The notes: generated by a model from the letters alone, not told the origin. Counted from the first letter of the stretch, positions 18,701 through 26,700 are shown. The stretch: 64,000 nt of DNA from Microthrixaceae bacterium (GCA_023957995.1 JAMLGK010000018.1:1-64000); one strand, 5' to 3'. Numbers and translations are program-made.

Positions 18701-18805
18701 GGCGCATCGGGCGCCGGGCTCGGGGCAGCCCCCGACGGGAGTGGTGGTCCGTCGTGCGCGGTGCTCGACCGCACCAAGGCCCCAGCGCAGCAGTGCACCG
18801 CCTGA
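15779..18805 (+). CDS. Giant prepilin-like protein W2 (paralog of W1)
   Basis: 1008 aa. Prepilin signal with cleavage after G18 and Glu at +5 (E23). The pseudopilin part shares RVAEAWTKDVQSVDP-type sequence with W1. FN3-like modules lie at about 221-330 and 331-439. A beta-helix-like segment starts with DPSAPCATIQRAVDV (about 450) and runs to about 650. A Gly/Ser-rich tract covers about 651-911, and the protein ends in a Cys-containing tail. ATG 15779 (TGATG overlap with V2, GGGAGG eight bases upstream) is chosen over GTG 15773. W1 and W2 share the whole domain order, which points to duplication of the cassette. An adhesive or structural tip role is inferred. Confidence 0.82.
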   Translation: MRTRSGFTQQGQRLDQRGVTIIEALIVVAVTGLIIAPLAGVFINGLTNSARSHERLLDNGSAQRVAEAWTKDVQSVDPHGVGQGLEAAATACVDPSVDVSTAPPELVRVTFNWDLEAGGDDLPKTATWALVDEGDSVTLVRRYCEDGFRGEGVMARGLDLFSKSTAHGPEAPDVFCPVDANGVARTCTLVIPELDLDLTVTRRVPNYDANTLPTGAPPPPAIFAHDARYQYLNVRFKPSVPQPVTSYRLELRKGSPTAPPIPTQTKTVTVTQPVPAFYQVTFSGLDVQAVGGPPVNYYVTAVAINDMGPGTQSDPYGPMNPQPTGPDAPTTPEAARLSNGCVRVTWSANAQNGGSPRTGFRVWAYEALSDTDPFVDGTTALIDMDPIPADTTTPPPTSYDFCNGLSPFSRYRFVVADKNAVDIGLKSAPSNLVMAYTAGTRFVNTSGSDSGNDCVDPSAPCATIQRAVDVSTAGNPVAVAKGNYARFVINNKSVTLVGGFDNGFSEITPLTASTPEAETTRVTAGAQLSPAAPPVASTNTAISVRAVSAATTIRNVAVRQTNVSSTTSTSGIEVHSSGNPVWLDTVRTVGGNSSLNPTGLLVSGASPVSVTSSWIDSGSPDTGAAGSSAYGVRAVSGANVSLSATTVTAASGRPGSNGADGSTSNGCTGLDGGSTDSTSSGGSGGGSCGGGAGAGGSGAVNSGSTGNSGSNASGTGGGAKGTGGGGNSSCGGDAYGGNGGSGATSGGTAGTVGQPGAASEGALWVGATGGNGTNGSAGKGGGGAGGGGSGRNNKFIFWGCDENRPGGGGGGGGGAGGAGTAATGGTAGGGSFGVYAFDATVTVQSASAIEVGDGGDGGDGGRGGNGGRGGEGGKGGSGKTDEGGPGGGGGGGSGGGAGGSGAGGQGGPSVAVFFARSAGNSTAPPQIDGSTSLSRGTGGAAGAGGGATSGGSGGSRGDRGTTSGNSHSGNYGTAGASGAGLGAAPDGSGGPSCAVLDRTKAPAQQCTA

Positions 18806-18867
18806 CCGTGAAAGATCGAGGGTGTCCCATAGCACTGACCAGGAGCGAGATTGGGTAATAAGACCCG

Positions 18868-18896
18868 TTGCAACTGTGTGAAGCGTCAGGTAGATT
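18868..18896 (+). promoter_or_regulatory. Promoter of the major pilin gene
   Basis: TTGCAA (18868-18873), a 17-bp spacer and TAGATT (18891-18896). This is the best vegetative-type promoter in the pilus locus. Transcription would start near 18903, leaving a leader of about 95 nt before the pilin ATG at 18998. A separate strong promoter fits the high expression expected of a major pilin. Confidence 0.6.
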
Positions 18897-18997
18897 TGAG
18901 AAGTCTCAGGTTGTGCGACTCGGGAGGGTGGCCGCTGGGAGGGCAATACCAACTGAGGGGGCGAGATGCGTCCACCTGATTCCTCTGGAGGGAACAA

Positions 18998-19360
18998 ATG
19001 AACATGATTGAATCACGAATGGACCAGCGTGGGCAGGGTGGCTTCACCCTCATCGAGTTGCTCGTGGTCATCGCAATCCTGGCCGTTCTGGCTGGTGCGG
19101 CGATCATCGGCATTGGCGCCATGCGTGACAATGCGAAGCAGACAGCCTGCAAGTCGGAAGTTGACACAATCGAGACCGCTCTTGAAGCGTACGACATCAA
19201 TACCAACACCACGGGCGCCGGGACCATTGCTCTCGCGAGTGGTGCTGGACTCCTCAAGAAGGTTGATGCTGCTGACTGGGTTGTCGCCTACGCAGGTGGC
19301 GAATACGGCGTCACCCCAGCGGCTGCGCCCGGCAAGTACGCCGGTGTCGCTTGTCCGTGA
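18998..19360 (+). CDS. pilA: Major type IV pilin (PilA-like)
   Basis: 120-aa prepilin with a textbook signal: GQGG/FTLIELLVVIAILAVL, cleavage after G15 and Glu at +5. The compact C-terminal domain has a Cys near residue 50 and a terminal Cys-Pro, which could form a disulfide. It is the only small, canonical pilin in the window, has its own promoter and is followed directly by a strong terminator, as expected for the abundant subunit. Ribosome site TGGAGGGA precedes ATG 18998; a second in-frame ATG (codon 3) is possible. It would be processed by PilD (20667) and moved by PilB/PilT. Confidence 0.9.
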   Translation: MNMIESRMDQRGQGGFTLIELLVVIAILAVLAGAAIIGIGAMRDNAKQTACKSEVDTIETALEAYDINTNTTGAGTIALASGAGLLKKVDAADWVVAYAGGEYGVTPAAAPGKYAGVACP

Positions 19361-19388
19361 TGTGACACTTCGGAATTGAATGACGTTA

Positions 19389-19415
19389 GGGTGGGGCCCG
19401 GTTTCGGCCCCACCC
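19389..19415 (+). terminator. Rho-independent terminator of the pilin gene
   Basis: GGGTGGGGC (19389-19397) pairs perfectly with GCCCCACCC (19407-19415), with one further C-G pair possible. TTTT follows in the downstream repeat at about 19423. It lies 29 bp after the pilin stop and separates the pilin transcript from pilT. Confidence 0.75.
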
Positions 19416-19456
19416 GACGTCGTTTTCTACGTGAACCACCCGACGTCGTTTTCTAC
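19410..19456 (+). repeat. 21-bp direct repeat, two copies
   Basis: Identical 21-bp copies at 19410-19430 and 19436-19456 (core GACGTCGTTTTCTAC), separated by GTGAA. The first copy starts inside the 3' arm of the pilin terminator. Each copy carries a palindromic GACGTC and a TTTT run, so the repeat may provide a second T-tract or a protein site upstream of pilT. Confidence 0.85.
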
Positions 19457-19494
19457 TTTCAGCTGTATGCTGAGTCGACTTCGAGGGAGAGCCG

Positions 19495-20670
19495 ATGCAC
19501 CAGATAGACACGACTCCGATGGACCAACTCCTGCGCTACTTGTGGGACAACCATGCGACCGACCTGCACCTCGCAGCTGGGACCCCACCTCGGGTCCGCG
19601 TCGATGGGGGTCTATTCGCTATTCCTGGTACTGAGCCGCTCACGGTTGAGTTCATGAAGTCGGTTCTGGGTGGGCTCATGGACGCCGCAGATGCCGAGAC
19701 CTTCGAACGTGAGCGACAACTCGACTTCGCGTTCACCTGGTACGACACAGCACGCTTCCGCGCCAATGCCTTCTACCAGATGGACAGGCCGGGCCTGGCC
19801 CTCCGCCTGATCCCCACCGAGATCCCGACACCTGAGGACATCGGCCTGCCGGCGTCCACCGCACAGCTGTTGAAGCGACCCCACGGGCTGGTGCTGATGA
19901 CCGGGCCGACCGGTTCGGGCAAGTCGACCACACTCGCGGCGATGGTGGGTTGGATCAACCGCAACCGACCCGTGCACATCCTCACGATCGAGGACCCGAT
20001 CGAGTACATCCATCCCTCGCAGCACGCCCTGGTGAACCAGCGAGAGGTCGGTCAGGATGCGACTTCGTTCGCAGAGGGACTCAAGGCCGCCCTGCGCGAG
20101 GACCCCGACGTGGTGCTCGTCGGAGAGATGCGAGACCTCGAGACCATCCAACTCACGCTCACGCTCGCCGAGACCGGCCACCTCGTGTTCGCCACGTTGC
20201 ACACCAACGATGCCGCCCAGACCGTCGACCGCGTGATCGACGTCTTCCCGGCCGACCAGCAGGACCAGATCCGCACCCAGTTCTCGATGGCACTTGCAGC
20301 GGTGGTGAGCCAGCGATTGATCCCGCGCATCGGTGGGGGCCGCGTTGCCGCCTACGAAGTGCTGCTCGGCACACCGGCGATCAGCAACATCATCCGTGAG
20401 GGCAAGGTCCGACAGCTGCGGAATCTGATCGCCACCGGTCAGAAGGACGGGATGATGGTCATGGAACAGTCGCTCGCAGCCCTCGTCGCCGCCAACGTGA
20501 TCAGCTACGACGACGCGCTGGCTGCATCGGTTCATCCCGACGAGATCTCCGGTCTGGCGACCCACGGGGACCTGGATCCCGACATCCCACCACCGGCTCA
20601 CTTCGTGGTCGGTGCGGGCGCCCCCGGCGCACCGCCCGTTGCGCAGGCGCCGGTGGACGGTCACGTGTGA
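19495..20670 (+). CDS. pilT: Type IV pilus retraction ATPase PilT
   Basis: Hexameric cytoplasmic ATPase (391 aa) that depolymerises pili and drives twitching. Walker A GPTGSGKS is at 137-144. The Asp/His box (TIEDPIEYIH), Walker B region (DPDVVLVGEMRDLET) and an HTNDA-type motif follow. The C-terminal family signature is seen as IREGKVRQLRNLI. The tail after about residue 360 is Pro/Ala-rich and variable. ATG 19495 has CGAGGGAGA upstream. It overlaps pilD by four bases. Its presence predicts retractile pili. Confidence 0.95.
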   Translation: MHQIDTTPMDQLLRYLWDNHATDLHLAAGTPPRVRVDGGLFAIPGTEPLTVEFMKSVLGGLMDAADAETFERERQLDFAFTWYDTARFRANAFYQMDRPGLALRLIPTEIPTPEDIGLPASTAQLLKRPHGLVLMTGPTGSGKSTTLAAMVGWINRNRPVHILTIEDPIEYIHPSQHALVNQREVGQDATSFAEGLKAALREDPDVVLVGEMRDLETIQLTLTLAETGHLVFATLHTNDAAQTVDRVIDVFPADQQDQIRTQFSMALAAVVSQRLIPRIGGGRVAAYEVLLGTPAISNIIREGKVRQLRNLIATGQKDGMMVMEQSLAALVAANVISYDDALAASVHPDEISGLATHGDLDPDIPPPAHFVVGAGAPGAPPVAQAPVDGHV

Positions 20671-21512
20671 GCGGACCAGAGGTTGTGGCGGTCGTGTTCG
20701 GCACGATCGCGTTCCTGGCGATCGGTTCGTTCACCTGTGTGGTGATCGACCGCCTACCCCTGCAACTCGACGAGGAGAACCGCTTCGGCGAGCTCTGGGA
20801 CACGCGGCCCTGGTCCGAGGTGTTCGGCGGCACCAGCAGGTGCTCCTCCTGTGGGACAGCTGTTCGGCCGTGGCAGAACATCCCGGTGATCTCCTGGTTC
20901 GCCCTGCGCGGACGATGCAGCTCGTGCGGCGCGCCCATACCGGGATTTCACCCGTGGGTGGAGCTTGCATCGCCCCTGCTCTTCCTGGGTGCGGTGTGGG
21001 CCATAGGGCTCGACTGGGCGCTGTTGCCGGTGCTGTGGCTGATCCCTGTGGGACTGGCAATCGCGGTGATCGACCTGCGCACTCTGATCGTGCCCACCCG
21101 GATCGTGTGGCCGGCGTTCTTCGTCTCCGTGGCGCTCACCGTGGTCGTAGCCGCGGTGGAGGGTGAATGGTCACTCCTGCTCAGCGCGTTGATCGGCCTG
21201 GCAGTGCTCGCAGGTCCGTTCTTCGTGCTGTGGTTCCTGCTGCCCTCCGCAATGGGTTTCGGTGACGTTCGCCTCGCAGTGCTGCTCGGATGGATCGTCG
21301 GCTTCTATGCGGGAACCGACCTGTTCGCTGCGGTGATCCTTGCGCTCATCTGCATGACCGCTGCAGCTCTGTTGGGCCTGGTCATCGGAGTGGGAGCAAT
21401 GGGATTGCGCGGACGAAAGGCCAAGGTTCCCTTTGGCCCAGCTCTGGTCATATCGGCGTACGGCTGTGTCGTGCTTGCGGCACAGATCCTCGAACCGTTC
21501 GGCGTCTACTAG
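20667..21512 (+). CDS. pilD: Prepilin peptidase/N-methyltransferase PilD
   Basis: Integral-membrane aspartic protease (281 aa) that cleaves after the Gly of prepilins and methylates the new N-terminus. Zinc-type tetracysteine C59/C62/C84/C87 lies in the cytoplasmic methylase domain. Catalytic aspartates are in VIDLRT (near residue 137) and the GFGD motif (near 200). Multiple hydrophobic helices follow. The GTG start overlaps the pilT stop. Its likely substrates in this window are the pilin and the V, W and X proteins. Confidence 0.94.
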   Translation: MSGPEVVAVVFGTIAFLAIGSFTCVVIDRLPLQLDEENRFGELWDTRPWSEVFGGTSRCSSCGTAVRPWQNIPVISWFALRGRCSSCGAPIPGFHPWVELASPLLFLGAVWAIGLDWALLPVLWLIPVGLAIAVIDLRTLIVPTRIVWPAFFVSVALTVVVAAVEGEWSLLLSALIGLAVLAGPFFVLWFLLPSAMGFGDVRLAVLLGWIVGFYAGTDLFAAVILALICMTAAALLGLVIGVGAMGLRGRKAKVPFGPALVISAYGCVVLAAQILEPFGVY

Positions 21513-21515
21513 AGG

Positions 21516-21537
21516 GCCGCTCCGAGCGGCTGTTTCT
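21516..21537 (+). terminator. Rho-independent terminator after pilD
   Basis: GCCGCT (21516-21521), CCG loop, AGCGGC (21525-21530), then TGTTTCT. It starts 4 bp after the pilD stop and closes the pilus operon. Confidence 0.65.
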
Positions 21538-21583
21538 CAGGTACCGAGTCGTATCGCGCACCGCTGTGAGGCACCATTGTGGG

Positions 21584-22708
21584 ATGCAGTCGGGGGAGAA
21601 GGGGTTCGGTCGCAGGCCGCGCTATGGGAACGGGGTCGTCCTCGTGTTGATCGCGGCGGTAGCGGCGCTGTTCACCACGGGTTGTTTGACCTCAGACGCA
21701 TACGTGACCGTTGACGGCGATGGTTCGGGGGAACTGCGCATGGAGGTGTTCCCTCCACCGGAGGTGAGCGACACGATCGCCGGCAGTGGGGTCGACGCGC
21801 TCATCCGCAGTGCGCTGGAGGGCGTGGAGGGGGCCACCTTCGAGTCCGGGGAACGGTCGGGTCAGCGGTTCTACAGCGTGAAGATCCCCTTCGACGACTA
21901 CCGGCAGTTGACCACCAACATCGCTGAGGGTGCCACCATCGGCGACCAGGCCCTCACCCCGTTCGCACAGTTCGACCTCCGGGAACTGCCCGACGGTGGA
22001 TGGAGCCTCGCTGCAGTCACAAATCCGCTCGACCGGGTCGCGACGTTCACCGGTGGATCTCCTCTACAGATGCTCCAGGGCCTGGCCGGGACCGACGATG
22101 CCGGAGTCGGTATGAGCCTGTCGGTCACCCTTCCGGGCCGGCTCACCGACTCCAACGCGGATTCGCAGGACGGCAACACCGCTGAGTGGAAGTTGAACGA
22201 CCCCTCGGCCACCTACGAGCTCCGGATGCGGACCGAGCCGGTGCCGCTGTTGAGTCCGATTCAGTGGTTGATCATCGGGTTGGTTGGGGTGTTCCTCGTG
22301 GGTGCGGTGCTGATGTTCGTCGGTGCAACCGGTCCCGTGAAGCGTTGGTCACCCAGGAAACGCAAACCTGAGAGCCACGACGCCTTCCTGCACAAGCAGT
22401 CCCAACAGCCGCTGGTTCCCTCGGAGACCAAGCAGCGCCACGCACGCCGCCACAAACGCATCGTGACCGGTGGTCCCACGGGATGGGAGGATCCGGGCGC
22501 CCCGACCGCTACCGACCCAGCAGGAACTGCCGGGCCCGGCGCAACCGTTGGTGAGCAGTCTCCCCAACCCCAACTGCCTCCGATCACCATGCAACGCACT
22601 GATGAGGGTCCCCCAGATGCACCGAGCAGTGGCGAGAGGGTCCACCCGCCGGAGTTCCTGCCGACCGGGCCCGAGCCCCAGCAGGACCAGCGGGACGAAG
22701 ACCGGTGA
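21584..22708 (+). CDS. LppM-like lipoprotein with C-terminal membrane anchor
   Basis: 374 aa from ATG 21584. Signal helix (VVLVLIAAVAALFTTGC) with a lipobox ending in Cys, then an extracellular domain starting TSDAYVTVDGDGSGEL, a beta-type opening typical of LppM proteins. A single transmembrane helix near residues 225-250 (LIIGLVGVFLVGAVLMF) precedes a basic, Pro-rich cytoplasmic tail of about 125 residues. That topology matches actinobacterial LppM-family proteins. The stop overlaps the moxR start, so it is co-transcribed with the MoxR/DUF58/transglutaminase genes. Function unknown. Confidence 0.7.
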   Translation: MQSGEKGFGRRPRYGNGVVLVLIAAVAALFTTGCLTSDAYVTVDGDGSGELRMEVFPPPEVSDTIAGSGVDALIRSALEGVEGATFESGERSGQRFYSVKIPFDDYRQLTTNIAEGATIGDQALTPFAQFDLRELPDGGWSLAAVTNPLDRVATFTGGSPLQMLQGLAGTDDAGVGMSLSVTLPGRLTDSNADSQDGNTAEWKLNDPSATYELRMRTEPVPLLSPIQWLIIGLVGVFLVGAVLMFVGATGPVKRWSPRKRKPESHDAFLHKQSQQPLVPSETKQRHARRHKRIVTGGPTGWEDPGAPTATDPAGTAGPGATVGEQSPQPQLPPITMQRTDEGPPDAPSSGERVHPPEFLPTGPEPQQDQRDEDR

Positions 22709-23721
22709 CGCAAACCCCGGGGACACCGGACGCCGCCCCCGCCCCGACACTGAGCGAATCGGCCGGCAGCGTCGATGGTGCTTCGGTGAAGGCGGTACCA
22801 CAGATCCTGGCAGCCAGGCTCCGCGACGCGGTGGGTGCGGCGGTGCGCGGCAAGGTCGACGAGGTCGACCTGGCGCTGGCCACTTTTCTCTCCGGTGGTC
22901 ACCTGCTCATCGAAGACCTCCCAGGCACGGGAAAGACCCTGCTGTCGCGTGCGATCGCCGCCGCCGTGGGGGGACGCTTTGGACGCGTGCAGTGCACTCC
23001 GGACCTGTTGCCCACCGACATCACCGGCACCTCGGTGTTTCGCCCTGACACCACCGACTGGGAGTTCCACCCCGGGCCGGTGTTCGCCAACGTGTTGCTG
23101 ATCGATGAGATCAACCGGGCCTCCCCCCGGACCCAGTCGGCCCTGTTGGAGCCGATGGAGGAACACCAGGTCACCGTCGATGGCCAGACCAGGGACCTGC
23201 CCGATCCCTTCTTCTGCGTGGCCACCCAGAATCCGTTCGGTCAGGCCGGCACGTTCCCACTGCCCGAGAGCCAGCTCGACCGCTTCGCGATGTCTCTCAG
23301 CCTCGGTCTGCCCGACCGCGACGCCGAACGCGACGTGCTGTCGGGGGTCGGCGGTGTCGATTCGCTCGACCGGATGCAGCCGGTGGCAACGACCGCCGAG
23401 GTGCTCGAGGCCGTCGCGGCCACCCGCGTGCTGTACTGCGCGGATGCACTTCTCGAGTACCTGCTCGATCTGATGGAGAGCACGCGCAACGATCCGCACC
23501 TGGCCCATGGAGCATCGCCGCGGGCATCGCTCGGGGCCCTGCACCTCGCCAGGGGCCACGCCGTGGTGCAGGGGCGGGACCATGTGACACCCGATGACAT
23601 ACAGGCCGTGTTCGTGGCCTCGTTGGCCCACCGGGTGTCGATCGGGGACCGGACCGACACGGTGGCCACCCGTCAGGTGCTCACGGGGATACTGGGCCGG
23701 GTGCCGGTGCCCCGGCCGTGA
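22705..23721 (+). CDS. MoxR-family AAA+ ATPase
   Basis: 338 aa. AAA+ chaperone-like ATPase: Walker A LPGTGKT near residue 74, Walker B LLIDEINRASP, sensor region VATQNPFGQAGTFPLPESQLDRF, and the C-terminal lid. MoxR proteins usually work with DUF58 or VWA partners in maturing membrane or metal-dependent complexes, and a DUF58 gene follows directly. The GTG start overlaps the upstream stop. Specific client unknown. Confidence 0.92.
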   Translation: MTQTPGTPDAAPAPTLSESAGSVDGASVKAVPQILAARLRDAVGAAVRGKVDEVDLALATFLSGGHLLIEDLPGTGKTLLSRAIAAAVGGRFGRVQCTPDLLPTDITGTSVFRPDTTDWEFHPGPVFANVLLIDEINRASPRTQSALLEPMEEHQVTVDGQTRDLPDPFFCVATQNPFGQAGTFPLPESQLDRFAMSLSLGLPDRDAERDVLSGVGGVDSLDRMQPVATTAEVLEAVAATRVLYCADALLEYLLDLMESTRNDPHLAHGASPRASLGALHLARGHAVVQGRDHVTPDDIQAVFVASLAHRVSIGDRTDTVATRQVLTGILGRVPVPRP

Positions 23722-23734
23722 CGCCCGAGCCGTG

Positions 23735-24718
23735 ATGTCGGAGGCCACTCCACGACACTTCGAGGTGCACTTCCCGCTCGCTCTGTTCGTGTCGGTGGTG
23801 GTCCTGGGCCTCCTCACGGGGCTCCGCCCGTCGGTTGCCTCACCGACGATCACGGCATCGGTGTGGGCCGGGTTGCTGGCCATGATCGTGGTCGGGGTGG
23901 TTTGGCCACTGGCGGACCGGAGGGCACTGGGACTGGAGATCCTGAACTGCCCGACCGATGTGACCGAGGGCGAACAGATCACCGTCGAGTTCGGACTCGG
24001 TCGGGCCGGGTTCCCGCTACGGGTCGACCTCGATCCATCCGTCGGGGGATTCCAACCGGATGGTGCGGCGTTCATCAACGCACGAGAAGGAGAGGTCTCA
24101 GCCGTGCTGGCACGTCGGGGCGTGTATTCCGAGTTGGGCGTCTGGGTGACCGACTCCGGGCCGTTCGACCTGTTGCGGGTCCGTCGGATGTTGCGCTGCC
24201 AGCTTCCGGCACCGTTGTTCGTGGGGCCGACCGCGGTGGAGAGCAGCCAGCAGATTGACCCGACAGGAACCGGAGATGCTCGATCCGCGCTCACGCGTGG
24301 CGCACCGTCAGGCGACACGGTGCGCAGCGTGAGGCCCTATGTCACGGGGGACCCTGCCCACCTGGTCCACTGGCCGAGCTCCGCCCATGCCGGTGGTCTG
24401 ATGGTCAAGGAGTTCGAACCACAGGGCGACCGTCTGGTTGCGGTGGTGCTCGACCTTCGGTCTGGGGGTGGGGGAGTGGAGGGCGATGCGGTCGAACACG
24501 CCGTCAGGCGGGCCGCCGGCACTGCCCGCGAAGCCCTCGAGCACGGCATGCGGGTCATCCTCTGCACCGCTGGCCCGAGCGGTGCGGTGACCGCTGAGGT
24601 GGGTGGTCCACTGGCGCTGCAGCGCAGGCTGGCGGCAGCGGTGCCCGGGGTTCCGGGGACCGCGCCCGACGGTTGTCGTCCGGTCGTGTTCACCCCCATC
24701 GGGGCGTCACCGCGATGA
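23735..24718 (+). CDS. DUF58 domain membrane protein
   Basis: 327 aa from ATG 23735 (GTG 23732 is equally possible). Two N-terminal transmembrane helices (FPLALFVSVVVLGLLTG and VWAGLLAMIVVGVVWPL), then a beta-rich part. The DUF58 hallmark follows: VRPYVTGDPAHLVHWPSSA, then GGLMVKEFE. It forms the standard trio with MoxR and the transglutaminase. The stop overlaps the next ATG. Earlier in-frame codons extend into moxR and lack a ribosome site. Confidence 0.88.
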   Translation: MSEATPRHFEVHFPLALFVSVVVLGLLTGLRPSVASPTITASVWAGLLAMIVVGVVWPLADRRALGLEILNCPTDVTEGEQITVEFGLGRAGFPLRVDLDPSVGGFQPDGAAFINAREGEVSAVLARRGVYSELGVWVTDSGPFDLLRVRRMLRCQLPAPLFVGPTAVESSQQIDPTGTGDARSALTRGAPSGDTVRSVRPYVTGDPAHLVHWPSSAHAGGLMVKEFEPQGDRLVAVVLDLRSGGGGVEGDAVEHAVRRAAGTAREALEHGMRVILCTAGPSGAVTAEVGGPLALQRRLAAAVPGVPGTAPDGCRPVVFTPIGASPR

Positions 24719-26487
24719 CGATGCTTCGCGAGCAGGTGACAACCGGTTCAGGTCCCGGGAAGTCCCGGCGTGGTGGATCGGAGTCCTGGGTGAGGCCGCT
24801 CCTGGCAGTGCTGGTCACCGTTCAGTTGTGGTCGTCGATGTCTGCGTCGTTCACCTCGGGTGCCACCTTCGTGAAGGGAGCTGCCCTCGTATGTGGGTTG
24901 TTGGCCGTGTTCGGGTTGCCTTCGCTTCCGCTTCGCTCACTCGTGTGGCTGTCCACGGTGTCGAGCGCCGTGCTGTTGGCACGGTTCGGGATGGCCGGCA
25001 CCGTTGGCGGAGTCGCGTCGTTGTGGAGAGCGCTGTTGTGGTTGACCGCCACGGCGCTGGCGTTGGGGGTGAGCGCCAGTGCCCGCCAGCGTGCCCGTTG
25101 GGCCGTCGTCGCCCCGGCGATCGGAACAGCGCTGGTGGCGACGGCGATGGTCGCGGGTGTGGCCCTGCTGGTCGGACCCCGGGTGGCCGGACAGCTGAAC
25201 ACGGGGTCCACCATCGGCGAAACGGTCGACCAGGGCGACAACCATCCGGCCAACCCGCTCGATTCGACCTCGTCGCTGGACATGACGACCCGGCCCCAGC
25301 TGAGCGATCGGGTGGTCATGACCGTCTCGTCACCGGTGGCATCGTTCTGGCGGTCGGAGGTGTTCGATGTCTGGGACGGCACCCGTTGGACCCGTTCGTC
25401 GGGACGCGGTGGATCGTTGCTCACCGATGGGGCCGTACTCCCACCTCCCGAGGACCTGGCAGGCAACAACGGAGAACCCTTCGACACCGAGGTGCGGATA
25501 GAAACCGGGTTCGCCACAGCCCTGCCGCTGGCGCCGAGCGCGGTGGAGGTGACGGCTCCCGGGCACCGATTGGCCCAACGCACCGACGGAACGGTGGTGG
25601 CGGTTGATGAACCTCTCGGCCGCGGTGCCACCTACACCGTCACGAGCCGTCAGATCCCGTTGACGACCGACCGGTTGAGCGAGTCGGGACGTGCCTCGGT
25701 GCCCACCGGTGTGACCACCCAGTACGCCCAGCAACCGGTCGCATCGCAGCGGACCGTCGAGCTCGCACAGCGGGTCACAACCGGCCTCGACGGCAACTAC
25801 GCAAAGGTGCTCGCGCTCGAGGCCTGGATGGGCGCGAACACCCGCTACGACATAGCCGCACCGCTGTCTCCGCCGGGGGTCGACGTGGTCGACAACTTCC
25901 TGTTCGAGTCACAACTCGGATGGTGTGAACAGATCGCCAGCTCGCTCGTGGTGATGGCGCGTTCTGTGGGCATTCCAGCCCGGCTCGCCACCGGTTACGT
26001 GCCCGGGGAGTGGGATGCGGCGAGCGGACGGTTCATCGTGCGGGAGAACCACGCGCATTCCTGGGCGGAGATCTGGTTCCCCGAGGTTGGCTGGGTGCCC
26101 TTCGACCCGACCGCGGATGTACCCCTCGCCGGGCCTGATGCGGCGCGGCCGGCAGGGACTTCCCGAACCGTGGACATCGTCGGAACCCTGCTCCTGCTGG
26201 TTGCGGTCGCATATGTCGCGGGACCGCCGGTCGCCCGAACGGCGAACTCGGTGGTCGGACGGGTCTCGCACAGGTTTCGCCGCCGTCGCCTGGAGCGAGA
26301 GAACTGGGATGTGGCCGAGGAGGCCGCGCTCGAATCCGAGGCCCTCTCGTTCGCAGGCCGACCACGGGGAGATTCGGAGACGCTGCCCGACTATGTCAAC
26401 GATGCGGTGGCGAACGGGGCGCCTGGGGGACTGATCGCCAGGGCGACCCAGGTGGAGACCTGGCGTTACGGTCCGCCGCCAACCTGA
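24715..26487 (+). CDS. Membrane-anchored transglutaminase-like protein
   Basis: 590 aa. About five hydrophobic helices in the first 170 residues, an extracytoplasmic region, the transglutaminase core and a final membrane helix near 490, then a charged cytoplasmic tail. The Cys-His-Asp triad is visible: GWCEQIASS (near 403), NHAHSWAEIW (near 446) and FDPT (near 463). This is the TgpA-like arrangement usually found with MoxR and DUF58. The ATG overlaps the DUF58 stop. Substrate unknown; a role at the cell surface is likely. Confidence 0.9.
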   Translation: MTMLREQVTTGSGPGKSRRGGSESWVRPLLAVLVTVQLWSSMSASFTSGATFVKGAALVCGLLAVFGLPSLPLRSLVWLSTVSSAVLLARFGMAGTVGGVASLWRALLWLTATALALGVSASARQRARWAVVAPAIGTALVATAMVAGVALLVGPRVAGQLNTGSTIGETVDQGDNHPANPLDSTSSLDMTTRPQLSDRVVMTVSSPVASFWRSEVFDVWDGTRWTRSSGRGGSLLTDGAVLPPPEDLAGNNGEPFDTEVRIETGFATALPLAPSAVEVTAPGHRLAQRTDGTVVAVDEPLGRGATYTVTSRQIPLTTDRLSESGRASVPTGVTTQYAQQPVASQRTVELAQRVTTGLDGNYAKVLALEAWMGANTRYDIAAPLSPPGVDVVDNFLFESQLGWCEQIASSLVVMARSVGIPARLATGYVPGEWDAASGRFIVRENHAHSWAEIWFPEVGWVPFDPTADVPLAGPDAARPAGTSRTVDIVGTLLLLVAVAYVAGPPVARTANSVVGRVSHRFRRRRLERENWDVAEEAALESEALSFAGRPRGDSETLPDYVNDAVANGAPGGLIARATQVETWRYGPPPT

Positions 26488-26502
26488 CAGATCCGCCAGC
26501 AT

Positions 26503-26518
26503 TGGGGAGTGTTCCCCA
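26503..26518 (+). terminator. Hairpin after the transglutaminase gene
   Basis: TGGGGA (26503-26508), GTGT loop, TCCCCA (26513-26518), 15 bp after the stop. No real T-run follows, so termination is plausible but not certain. Confidence 0.4.
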
Positions 26519-26693
26519 GTTCTGCGCCTTGACGCCCCTCGATACCGCGGCGAGGCTTGTGGGCCGGGAACGCCCCACATACCTCGAGTCCATCTGGCGA
26601 CATCAGTTCCGTCCCGGTGAAGGTACTTTCGGCAGAAGCGGCGGGGAGGCCTCCGCCGAAGGTGTCCGGTTCGGCAATCGGCGGGCGTCTGGG

Positions 26694-26700
26694 AGGAGGG
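26694..26700 (+). promoter_or_regulatory. Ribosome binding site that sets the V3 start
   Basis: AGGAGGG five bases before TTG 26706. It is much stronger than anything upstream of the longer open frame beginning at 26502, and the resulting N-terminus is a short prepilin leader of the usual length. Confidence 0.65.

Noticed and set aside
25961..25972. CGTTCTGTG-like arm inside the transglutaminase gene
   Set aside because: The matching CACAGAACG arm is absent 42 bp downstream and the bases are ordinary coding sequence, so it is not a fourth copy of the palindromic element.
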